From Bradyrhizobium sp. SK17 (GTDB lineage: Bacteria > Pseudomonadota > Alphaproteobacteria > Rhizobiales > Xanthobacteraceae), in assembly GCF_002831585.1 (NCBI RefSeq), contig NZ_CP025113.1, positions 5,099,001-5,163,000 on the forward strand: 64,000 bases of DNA, given 5' to 3'. The position numbers and the translations under genes were made by a program. A model generated the notes under the pieces. It saw only the letters and a list, made by a program, of their open reading frames with translations. It was not told the DNA's origin and ran no database searches. Below are positions 40,649 to 48,455 of this stretch, in pieces (the stretch's first letter is position 1; the number at the start of each line of letters is the position of its first letter).

Positions 40649-43234
40649 ATGAGCGCGGCAAAGAAGACATACCAGAATGCCATCAATGCGATGAATGGCG
40701 GGAGGCCGCTCGAGGCGATCGCGCTGTTCGACAGGGCCCTGGCGCTCAAGCCCGATCTGGCCGAGGCATGGCTCGGTCGTGGCAATGCATTCGCGGCGAT
40801 GGGGCGGCATGACGAAGCGCTCGCCGCCTTCGACAAGGCGATCGCCTTGAAGCCGGACCTGGCCGGACCGTGGCTCGGTCATCTGCTGACCAACCTCGGG
40901 CGTTTCGACAAGGCCCTTGCTGCCTATGACAAGGCGTTGGTCGTGAAGCCTGACCTGGCCGAGGCGTGGCTTGGCCGCTGCCATTCATATGCGAAGCTCG
41001 GGCGTTACACCGAGGCGCTCGCCGCCTACGACAAGTCGGTCGCGCTTGAGCCTCGCGCGGCCGCACCGTGGCTCGGTCACCTCCTTGGCAGTGTGGGGCG
41101 GTTCGACGAGGCGCTTGCCGCTTACGACAAGACGCTCGCGGTCAAGCCCGATCTGATCGAGGCGTGGCTCGGTCGTGGCGACGTGCTGTTCAGGCTGGCG
41201 CGGCTCGACGACGCGCTGGTGGCTTTCGACAAGGTGCTGGCGCTCAAGCCCGACCTGCCGGAGGCATGGCTCGGCCGCGGCAATCTGCTCACCGAACTCA
41301 AGCGATACGACGAGGCCGGCGCCGCATACGACAAGGCGCTGGCGCTGAAGTCCAGCCTGGCCGAGGCGTGGCTCGGTCGCGGCAATCTGCTCGTCAAGCT
41401 GGCGCGTCACGAGGAGGCGCTTGCGCCCTACGACAAGGCTGTGGCGCTGAAGCCCGATCTGGTGCAGGCGTGGCTCAGCCTTGGCAACGCATTCGTGGAA
41501 CTGGAGCGCTATGATCAGGCGCTTGCCGCCTGCGAGCGCGCATTGAAGCTCAAGCCAGATCTGGCCGATGCGTGGCTCGGTCGCGGCCTCTCGCTGCTCA
41601 AGCTGGAGCGCTTCGACGAGGCGCTTGCAACTTACGACAACGCGCGCGCGCTCAACCCCGATCTGGCCGGGGCGTGGCTTGGTCTTGGCAATGTGCTGCT
41701 CAAACTGCGACGCACCGACGACGCCCTTGCCGCGCAGGACAGAGCGCTCGCCCTCAAGCCCGACCTGGTCGAGGCATGGTGCGGTCGCGCCAACGTGTTC
41801 ATGGAAACAGGGCGTCATGACCAAGCGCTCGAGGCCTACGACAAGGCGTTGGCGCTCAAGCCCGATCTGGTGGGTCTCGAAGGTGTCCGTTTGCAATTGA
41901 AAACGCATCTTTGCGATTGGGACAGTTTTGAAGCCGACTTCGCTCGGGTGATCGACTCGGCCCGGAACAACAAGTCGCATACCGATCCCTTCACGTTCGT
42001 CGGCGTCACCTCGTCGAGCAAAGACCAGTATGATTACGTGCGGCGTTGGGTCGGCAAATGGCATCCGCCGGCCAAGAACCCGCTCTGGAATGGAGACATC
42101 TACAAGCACGACAACATCCGCATTGCCTACGTGTCGTCAGATTTTCAGGACCATCCCGTAGCGCAATTGACGGCCGGGATGTTCGAACATCACGACCGGT
42201 CGAGGTTTGACACGACGGCAATATCGATCGGTCCCGCCAATGAGTCTGCGATGCGCCGGCGGCTGGAAGGCGCCTTCGGAGCATTCCTCGACTGCTCGCG
42301 GCTCAGCGACGTCGAGGTTGCGCAGAAGATCCGGACCGCGGAGATCGACATCCTGGTCGACCTGAACGGCTTCACCAGGAACAGCCGCACCAACATCTTC
42401 GCGCAGCGGCCGGCACCGATCCAGGTCGGCTATCTCGGCTATCCCGGCACGAGTGGCGCTGATTTCATCGACTACATCATCGCCGATCGAACCATCATCC
42501 CGGCTTCGCAGCAGGGCGATTTCTCGGAAAAGATTGCGTATCTTCCGCACAGCTATCAGGCGAACGATGCAACGCGCGCCATATCGGAGATGGTGTTCAC
42601 CCGGGCTGAATGCGGGCTTCCGGAGCTAGGTGTCGTGTTCTGCTGCTTCAACAACCTCTACAAGATCACGCCGGCCGTGTTCGATCGCTGGATGCGGATC
42701 CTGGCCGCAGTGCCCGGCAGCGTGCTTTGGCTCCGTGAGGACAGCACCACCGCCGCAGCCAATCTGAGGATGCAGGCGGCGTTGCGCGGCGTCGATGCCG
42801 AACGGCTGGTCTTCGCCAGGCGCGTGTCTTCGCTGGCGGATCATCTGGCCCGGCATCGCGCCGCGGACCTTTTTCTGGATACGTTGCCTTTCAATGCTCA
42901 CACGACGGCGAGCGACGCGCTCTGGGCAGGCTTGCCGGTGCTGACCCAGATTGGCGACACCCTCGCGGGCAGAGTGGCCGCAAGCCTGCTCACAGCGGTC
43001 GGCTTGCCGGAATTGATTGCCCGTGATGCCAGCGAATATGAGCAACGGGCGATCGGCATCGCGCGAGATCCGGAAGCGCTCAAGGCGCTCAAGGAGAAGC
43101 TCGCGCAGAATCGTCTGACCAAGCCGCTGTTCGATACCAAGCATTTCACCAGGCAGATCGAGGCGGCTTACGTCGCAATGCACGAGCGGTACCAGGCCGG
43201 CCTCGCGCCGGACATGATCATTGTTGCCGAGTAG
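40649..43234 (+). CDS. TPR protein with SPINDLY-type O-GlcNAc transferase domain (GT41)
   Basis: 861 residues. The first ~405 consist of about 12 TPR units of 34 residues, unusually uniform (ALKPDLAEAWLGRGNxx repeated). The catalytic half begins near residue 480 with DNIRIAYVSSDFQDHPVAQLTAGMFEHHDR. It continues with IDILVDLNGFTRNSRTNIFAQRPAPIQVGYLGYPGTSGADFIDYIIAD and DTLPFNAHTTASDALWAGLPVLT, the GT41 motifs that bind UDP-GlcNAc. It probably glycosylates a protein through Ser/Thr; the target is unknown. Unlinked to other glycosylation genes here. ATG 40649 is preceded by AGCGAAAGC, a weak ribosome site. Confidence 0.92.
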   Translation: MSAAKKTYQNAINAMNGGRPLEAIALFDRALALKPDLAEAWLGRGNAFAAMGRHDEALAAFDKAIALKPDLAGPWLGHLLTNLGRFDKALAAYDKALVVKPDLAEAWLGRCHSYAKLGRYTEALAAYDKSVALEPRAAAPWLGHLLGSVGRFDEALAAYDKTLAVKPDLIEAWLGRGDVLFRLARLDDALVAFDKVLALKPDLPEAWLGRGNLLTELKRYDEAGAAYDKALALKSSLAEAWLGRGNLLVKLARHEEALAPYDKAVALKPDLVQAWLSLGNAFVELERYDQALAACERALKLKPDLADAWLGRGLSLLKLERFDEALATYDNARALNPDLAGAWLGLGNVLLKLRRTDDALAAQDRALALKPDLVEAWCGRANVFMETGRHDQALEAYDKALALKPDLVGLEGVRLQLKTHLCDWDSFEADFARVIDSARNNKSHTDPFTFVGVTSSSKDQYDYVRRWVGKWHPPAKNPLWNGDIYKHDNIRIAYVSSDFQDHPVAQLTAGMFEHHDRSRFDTTAISIGPANESAMRRRLEGAFGAFLDCSRLSDVEVAQKIRTAEIDILVDLNGFTRNSRTNIFAQRPAPIQVGYLGYPGTSGADFIDYIIADRTIIPASQQGDFSEKIAYLPHSYQANDATRAISEMVFTRAECGLPELGVVFCCFNNLYKITPAVFDRWMRILAAVPGSVLWLREDSTTAAANLRMQAALRGVDAERLVFARRVSSLADHLARHRAADLFLDTLPFNAHTTASDALWAGLPVLTQIGDTLAGRVAASLLTAVGLPELIARDASEYEQRAIGIARDPEALKALKEKLAQNRLTKPLFDTKHFTRQIEAAYVAMHERYQAGLAPDMIIVAE

Positions 43235-43359
43235 GCGCCGACCATTGCGCCGACCGGCTTGCCAGATGTGTGTACACTATCGCCAGGGGATGCCGGGTGA
43301 TGGGCTACGATCGGCATCGTCATCCGAACCGACAAGAACAATCAGAGAGAGGACCGGCC

Positions 43360-44136
43360 ATGGCACGTAGACTGATCGATATCTCCGTTCCCCTGCAGAA
43401 TGACGTTCCGGCCGACCCGCCCGGCAACCACCCGACCATTCAGTATATCGATCATCAGCAGGGGCTGCCGCGCATGTTGCAGTTCTTCGACGGATTGAAG
43501 GCTGCGGATCTGCCGGACGGGCAGGGCTGGGCCGTCGAACAGGTCTCGCTCTCCACCCACAACGGCACGCATCTCGATGCGCCCTGGCATTTCCATCCGA
43601 CCATGAATCGCGGCGAGCGGTCATGGACCATCGACGAGGTGCCGCTGGAATGGTGCTTCCAGCCCGGTGTGAAGCTGGACTTCCGCCATCTGCCCGACGG
43701 CTACGTCGCGACAGCCGGCGATGTCGAGGCCGAGCTGAAGCGCATTGGGCATACACTGTCGCCGCTCGAGATCATCGTCGTCAACACCAGCGCCGGCGCG
43801 AAGTATGGCCAGCCCGACTACGTCAATTCCGGTTGCGGCATGGGCTACGAGGCGACGATGTATCTGCTCGAGCGCGGCGTGCGGCTGACCGGCATCGACG
43901 GCTGGAGCTGGGACGCGCCGTTCGTCTTCACCGCCAAGAAATATGCCGAGACAAAAGACGCCAGCCTGATCTGGGAAGGCCACAAGGCGGGTCGCCATAT
44001 CGGCTACTGCCACATCGAGAAGCTGCACAATCTCGAGCAACTGCCGTCAAGCGGGTTCATGGTGTCGTGCTTTCCGGTGAAGATCGAGCGCGCGTCGGCG
44101 GGGTGGACGAGGGCGGTCGCAATCCTCGACGGCTAG
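43360..44136 (+). CDS. Cyclase family protein (kynurenine formamidase-like)
   Basis: 258 residues. The metal-binding signature is intact: STHNGTHLDAPWHFHP (HxGTHxDxPxHF) near residue 68. A second conserved region reads GMGYEATMYLLERGVRLTGIDGWSWD. Members hydrolyse N-formylkynurenine or related amides, or act as isatin hydrolases; the substrate here is unknown. AGAGAGGACCGGCC precedes ATG 43360. The gene stands alone and a terminator lies 210 bp downstream. Confidence 0.88.
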   Translation: MARRLIDISVPLQNDVPADPPGNHPTIQYIDHQQGLPRMLQFFDGLKAADLPDGQGWAVEQVSLSTHNGTHLDAPWHFHPTMNRGERSWTIDEVPLEWCFQPGVKLDFRHLPDGYVATAGDVEAELKRIGHTLSPLEIIVVNTSAGAKYGQPDYVNSGCGMGYEATMYLLERGVRLTGIDGWSWDAPFVFTAKKYAETKDASLIWEGHKAGRHIGYCHIEKLHNLEQLPSSGFMVSCFPVKIERASAGWTRAVAILDG

Positions 44137-44344
44137 AAATCTCGCTTGGTGTCTCGTCGGTGGGCTGGGCTCTTGGCCAAGGCTCGGGAACCCGTGCACA
44201 CGCTGATCATTCCAGATGATTGTTGCAACATGGCTACAGCCTGAGGCAGACGAATCTGCTCTTATACACGTACTAGATGCATTGGCTGATCGGGCCGATG
44301 GCTCGCCTTCGCATCCCGATTTCTGACGCGTTCTCTCCCTGACT

Positions 44345-44375
44345 AGAGCCCCGGCCCCTTCCGGGGCTCTTTCTT
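44345..44375 (+). terminator. Intrinsic terminator
   Basis: AGAGCCCCGG and CCGGGGCTCT form a perfect 10-bp stem with a 6-nt loop, followed by TTCTT. It is 208 bp past the cyclase stop. The stretch between (44137-44344) has no supported gene. Confidence 0.8.
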
Positions 44376-44475
44376 GCGTGCCGCAGTCAGGCGAGGCCGC
44401 AAAAGAAAATCAGGTGCGCCGGGACCGACGCACCTGATCGTTGTCTTCACTATCGCTTGTGTGTCCGGACGGTTG

Positions 44476-44754
44476 TTACCAGCGGCAAACGCGAACACCG
44501 CGCGGGGTCCACCAGCAACGGGGACCGACATATCCGCCGTAGCCGTAGCCGCGGCCATAGCCCCAACCACGGCCACGACCCCAACCGCCGCCACGACCCC
44601 AGCCGCCGCGATAGCCATAGCCACGTCCGCGCCATTGCGCTTGCGCCGACGATGTGGTCGCGCCGACCAGGATGGCCGAGGTGCTTGCGACATAGACGAA
44701 CAACAAAGCGACCGCTGCGAGGCAACGAGTCAGGATATTGTAGCGTTTAGTCAT
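44476..44754 (-). CDS. Exported Gly/Arg/Trp/Tyr-rich small protein
   Basis: 92 residues. The signal peptide (LTRCLAAVALLFVYVASTSA...) is cleaved near SSAQA. The mature part is Gly-Arg-Trp-Tyr repeats (WGRGGGWGRGRGWGYGRGYG), ending PRCWWTPRGVRVCRW with two cysteines. GGAGATCTCTGG precedes the ATG. Low-complexity exported protein of unknown role, similar in style to the Gly/Tyr-rich one at 36867. Confidence 0.75.
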   Translation of the reverse strand: MTKRYNILTRCLAAVALLFVYVASTSAILVGATTSSAQAQWRGRGYGYRGGWGRGGGWGRGRGWGYGRGYGYGGYVGPRCWWTPRGVRVCRW

Positions 44755-45120
44755 TCCAGAGATCTCCAGTCACTTCCAAACATCTGAACCAATGCTGGCT
44801 ATCGTGCTTTGACGCGCAACACCGACGATCGGTTCGAGCATGCGAGTACAATATTTTCACTAAGGTTCTTGCGAGCTTTAGCGACTCTATTGAGGCCAAA
44901 AAGTAAGGTCAAGTTGTGGTCATGCATGCATGAAATGAGGTGGTTGCTGCGTTCATCTTGCCGTTCATCCGAGGTTCATTCTGTTCATCGTGTGTTGCAT
45001 CGATTTGACTTGTGCGTCGCGGATGCAGAGATGCCAGACCTGCTGAAATGCTGTCGAGAACTTGAAGTCGACACGATCATGTTCTCTGAGCATTCCGAGA
45101 ATCCTTCCTGAAGAGTGCCT
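44755..45120. other. Divergent intergenic region upstream of the carbamoyltransferase
   Basis: 366 bp between divergent genes. It contains four GTTCAT(C/T) direct repeats (44951-44989) and probably the carbamoyltransferase promoter. An open frame ends at 45111 with a possible 26-codon end piece (MPDLLKCCRELEVDTIMFSE...) from ATG 45031, but no ribosome site supports it. Confidence 0.4.
44951..44989 (+). promoter_or_regulatory. Four tandem GTTCATC motifs
   Basis: GTTCATC at 44951, GTTCATC at 44963, GTTCATT at 44974 and GTTCATC at 44983, spaced 12, 11 and 9 bp. Direct repeats at about one helical turn are how OmpR/PhoB-type response regulators bind. They lie 130-170 bp upstream of the carbamoyltransferase start. 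Confidence 0.5.
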
Positions 45121-46941
45121 ATGCCGAAACAACACATCTACGTCCTTGGTCTCAACGTCTACGACCATGACGTCAGCGCCTGCCTGCTGCGCGACGGCGC
45201 GATCGCCTACGCGATCTCCAAGGAGCGCATCACCCGCGAGAAGCACGCCTCGGGCTTCTACAAGGAGGTCGTCGACTACTGCCTGTCCGCCGAGGGCATT
45301 ACGCTCGACGACGTCGATCTCGTGGTGCGCAACAGCTACATCCTGCCGGTGCCCGAGATGGAGGAACGGATGCTCCATCAGGACATGCCGGGCTTCCTGC
45401 CGATCGCCGAGCGCAACGAGGCAATCAAGCACCCGTTGTTTCGTTCCAAATCCGATAAGGTGGTGTCGATCTCGCATCACCTCGCGCATGCCTACAGCGC
45501 GTTCGCGGTGTCACCGTTCAAGGACGGCGTCGTGATGATCGTCGACGGTGTCGGCAACTATCAGGCTGACGCAATGGAGTCCCATCCGCAGGACGGGGCC
45601 TCGCCGCTGGCCCGCGAATCCGAGAGCTACTACAGGTTCGAGGACACCAGGCTCGAATGCCTGAAGAAGGTCTACATGGAGCCGGCGCGCGGGCTGTTGT
45701 CGGACGAGTTCTACAACATGCCGGGGCTGGGGGCGCTCTACAGCCGGGTTTCGACCTATGTGTTCGGCGACTGGAACAAGTGCGGCGAGCTGATGGGGCT
45801 CGCACCCTATGGCCGCCATGGGCAAGTCGGCAGTCTGCTCGAGATGAAAGACGGCGAGCTGCACGTACCGTTCTGGGGCAGCGACAACCAGCAGCCTTTC
45901 GTGCTCGACGGCGGCAGCTGGGACAAGAGCCCGACCATGCAGCATTGGCAGGATATCGCCTGGCGGGTGCAGGACGACACCGAGAATGTGCTGCTGGCGC
46001 GTGCGCGCTGGCTGCGCGAGACCACCAGTGCGAAGAACCTGTGCGTCGCCGGCGGCGTCGCGCTGAACTGCGTGGCCAACGGGCGCATCGCGCGCGAGGC
46101 CGGTTTCGAGAACGTCTGGATCCAGCCCGCCGCCGGCGACGACGGCATCGCGATCGGCTGCGCCTATTACGGCTGGCTCGAGGTGCTGAAGCAGCGCCGC
46201 TCGTTCGTGATGGAGCACGCCTATGTCGGCCGGCGCTACAGCGATGCCGAGGTCGCAGCCGCGCTGCAAAATTTTCTGGTGCGCATCCAGGTCGACGTCA
46301 GGCGCAGCGACGACATCTGCCGGGACACGGCAAAACTGCTCGCCGACCAGCGGGTGATCGGCTGGTTTCAGGGGCCGTCGGAGTTCGGTCCGCGCGCGCT
46401 CGGCAACCGCAGCCTGATCGCCGATCCGCGCAAGGCCGAGATGAAGGACATCCTCAACAGCCGGGTCAAGCATCGCCAGGCGTTCCGGCCGTTCGCGCCG
46501 ATCGTATTGGCGGAGCGCATGCGGGACATCTTCGAGGGCGAGGAGGACTCGCCCTACATGCTGATCGCCAAGCCGGTCCGGCCGGAATGGCGCGACAAGA
46601 TCCCGGCGATCGTGCATGTCGACGGCTCGGCGCGGGTGCAGAGCGTGCGGGAGGAAACCAACCCGATGCTCTATCGCCTGCTCAAGGCGTTCGATGCGCT
46701 GACCGGCGTGCCGGTGCTGATCAACACCTCGTTCAACGTCAAGGGCGAGCCGATCATCGAGACGCCGCAGGACGCGGTGAGCTGCTTCCTGACCACCGGG
46801 ATCGACCACCTCGTGCTGCACGACACGCTGGTATCGAAGACCACCATGCACAAGGTCGTCACACCTGTGATGACCACGTTCGGCGACGTCGCCACCATCG
46901 TGTCCTCGACGACGCAGGACGGCAGTCGCGGCGGCGGCTGA
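45121..46941 (+). CDS. NodU/CmcH-family O-carbamoyltransferase
   Basis: 606 residues. The N-terminal ASKHA-like domain begins YVLGLNVYDHDVSACLLRDG and includes SISHHLAHAYSAF with the carbamoyl-phosphate-site histidines and VMIVDGVGNYQ. The C-terminal YrdC-like domain contains WFQGPSEFGPRALGNRSLIADPR and FNVKGEPIIETPQDAV. It transfers a carbamoyl group from carbamoyl phosphate via carbamoyl-AMP to a hydroxyl group; NodU modifies Nod factors and CmcH cephalosporins. There is no nod gene here. It converges on the SagB gene with a 17-bp gap, so it may tailor the RiPP product. ATG 45121 is chosen over GTG 45115. Confidence 0.9.
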   Translation: MPKQHIYVLGLNVYDHDVSACLLRDGAIAYAISKERITREKHASGFYKEVVDYCLSAEGITLDDVDLVVRNSYILPVPEMEERMLHQDMPGFLPIAERNEAIKHPLFRSKSDKVVSISHHLAHAYSAFAVSPFKDGVVMIVDGVGNYQADAMESHPQDGASPLARESESYYRFEDTRLECLKKVYMEPARGLLSDEFYNMPGLGALYSRVSTYVFGDWNKCGELMGLAPYGRHGQVGSLLEMKDGELHVPFWGSDNQQPFVLDGGSWDKSPTMQHWQDIAWRVQDDTENVLLARARWLRETTSAKNLCVAGGVALNCVANGRIAREAGFENVWIQPAAGDDGIAIGCAYYGWLEVLKQRRSFVMEHAYVGRRYSDAEVAAALQNFLVRIQVDVRRSDDICRDTAKLLADQRVIGWFQGPSEFGPRALGNRSLIADPRKAEMKDILNSRVKHRQAFRPFAPIVLAERMRDIFEGEEDSPYMLIAKPVRPEWRDKIPAIVHVDGSARVQSVREETNPMLYRLLKAFDALTGVPVLINTSFNVKGEPIIETPQDAVSCFLTTGIDHLVLHDTLVSKTTMHKVVTPVMTTFGDVATIVSSTTQDGSRGGG

Positions 46942-46958
46942 TCACGCCTGGCGTCGCG

Positions 46959-48443
46959 CTAGCCGGAGGCGGGCGCTGCCATGCCGCGTCCCAGCGCGAA
47001 TTGACCGACCGGTCCCTCGACGTGAAAGTCGAGTCCGGTCATCTTGGCGAACAAATCGATATTGGTGGTGCCGATCGCGCAGCCGCCGAGACCGAGATCC
47101 GTCGCCATCATGTACAGCGTCTGGGTCAGGACGCCGACATCCTTCAGGATCAGCGCATAGGCGATCGCGCTGTACTTCCAGGAGATCCGGCCGAAGCGCG
47201 CGGCGATCGTGATCAGGATCTGCGGAGGCGCGGACGCATCCATGGCAAATTCGGCGCTTTGCAACACGGCCTCGATGTGTTGTGGATGGGCGTCGATCGC
47301 TGCCAGCACGTGCGCAGCGGCGTCGTAGTGATAGAAGCCCCGCGCCAGGCCATCGCAGCTCGCAACGGTCAGATAGAGTTCAAGCTCATATGCGCTGCCC
47401 GCCCCGGGATAGGGTCTGCCGGTGTATTCGATGTCGGGACCATCGTCGGCGAACTCGAGCTTGCTGCTCCATTTCGAGCGGACGCCCGCAACGCTGCGCA
47501 GCAACCTGGACAGCTCCACGAGCGTGATCGGCTTCCGTTCATCGAAGTCGCGCGTGGAATGCCTTGCGTGCAGCAGCTCTTCGAACGGCGAGGGGGACCC
47601 GTCGACTTCGGGCAGCTTGACGATCCGTCCGGGCCAGGCGGGCCGCACCGCCGGCAATGGCGCGATCAGGCCGGTGTGCGGGTAGAGGCCGCCCAGCGGA
47701 TTGGCCTGGCGGCCTTCCGTGCTGCGCGCATGAAACAGCAGGTCGTGAAAATCCCACAGCACAAGATCGTCGTCGCCTTCGGCCCGCCGGAGAGCATCGC
47801 GCTTTGCCGGGTCGACGCTGACGAGGATTTCGCAATCCAGCAGCAGCGCGAGGATTGCCGGGCCCGGATAGTCCTGCCGACGCCGGATTTGGCTGATCGT
47901 CTGTGGAACGGCGAGGATCGCGAGCAGGGTTGCGATCCGGGGATCGCAGATTTTGAACAGCGCCCCGGCGCGCGGCGATTCCAGCACCATCTCCGTGCCG
48001 CGCCGCCGCAGATAGGCGAAGCGCGACAATACGATTGTCGTCGCATCCGAGAGTGTCGGCATCCGCGGCCAATAGCCGGGAAGCTGCGGTTCGATCACCA
48101 CCAGGTCCTCGGTCGCGCGCGCGCCCGGCAGGCGGTACTCCAGCAGGCCGCGCAGCGCCAATTGTCGGATCAGGCGCTCGATGTCGCGCGCCGTGGCATC
48201 GCCCTCGGGCGCAGCCGACGGCAGAGGCAAGCCGTCCCGCAGGCCGCGCGCGCGCTCCGCGACCGCGGTGCTGAATGTTCCGAGCGGCTCCGAATAGCCA
48301 TCGACATGCGCCGCGATGCGGCCGTCGGTCTGGGTGTCCAGCGCGACGCGCGCATTCAGCCGAGCCAGCAGCGTCGGCGGCGCTGCGCTTGGCGATCCCG
48401 CCTGCTTCGGGGTGGTCTTGGATGTGCGTTTGGGCGTGCGCAC
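46959..48443 (-). CDS. SagB-type FMN dehydrogenase (azoline oxidase)
   Basis: 494 residues. The N-terminal ~200 residues form an extra domain often seen in SagB/ThcOx proteins of TOMM clusters. The nitroreductase-like C-terminal half begins near FEELLHARHSTRDFDERKPITL, whose Arg-His-Ser-x-Arg binds FMN. It continues with GSAYELELYLTV, GFYHYDAAAHVLAAI, and the closing LGLGGCAIGTTNIDLFAKMTGLD. In TOMM biosynthesis it oxidises thiazolines/oxazolines to thiazoles/oxazoles. It starts 12 bp after the YcaO stop codon on the same strand, so the two are one unit. Confidence 0.9.
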   Translation of the reverse strand: MRTPKRTSKTTPKQAGSPSAAPPTLLARLNARVALDTQTDGRIAAHVDGYSEPLGTFSTAVAERARGLRDGLPLPSAAPEGDATARDIERLIRQLALRGLLEYRLPGARATEDLVVIEPQLPGYWPRMPTLSDATTIVLSRFAYLRRRGTEMVLESPRAGALFKICDPRIATLLAILAVPQTISQIRRRQDYPGPAILALLLDCEILVSVDPAKRDALRRAEGDDDLVLWDFHDLLFHARSTEGRQANPLGGLYPHTGLIAPLPAVRPAWPGRIVKLPEVDGSPSPFEELLHARHSTRDFDERKPITLVELSRLLRSVAGVRSKWSSKLEFADDGPDIEYTGRPYPGAGSAYELELYLTVASCDGLARGFYHYDAAAHVLAAIDAHPQHIEAVLQSAEFAMDASAPPQILITIAARFGRISWKYSAIAYALILKDVGVLTQTLYMMATDLGLGGCAIGTTNIDLFAKMTGLDFHVEGPVGQFALGRGMAAPASG

Positions 48444-48455
48444 GCCGGCATCACC

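Noticed and set aside
40730-41880. Regular ~102-bp repeats that might suggest a CRISPR-like or satellite array
   Set aside because: They are in-frame TPR codons of one long gene with 34-residue periodicity; there are no short palindromic repeats with unique spacers.
44809-45111. 100-codon frame before the carbamoyltransferase, including a C-terminal MPDLLKCC... piece
   Set aside because: No ribosome site and no recognisable composition; it overlaps the GTTCATC array, so regulatory DNA is more likely. Not supported as a second RiPP precursor.
45121-46941. Carbamoyltransferase as nodulation gene nodU
   Set aside because: The family matches, but no other nod, nol or noe gene and no nod-box-like sequence is present; a role with the adjacent RiPP genes or another substrate is at least as likely.
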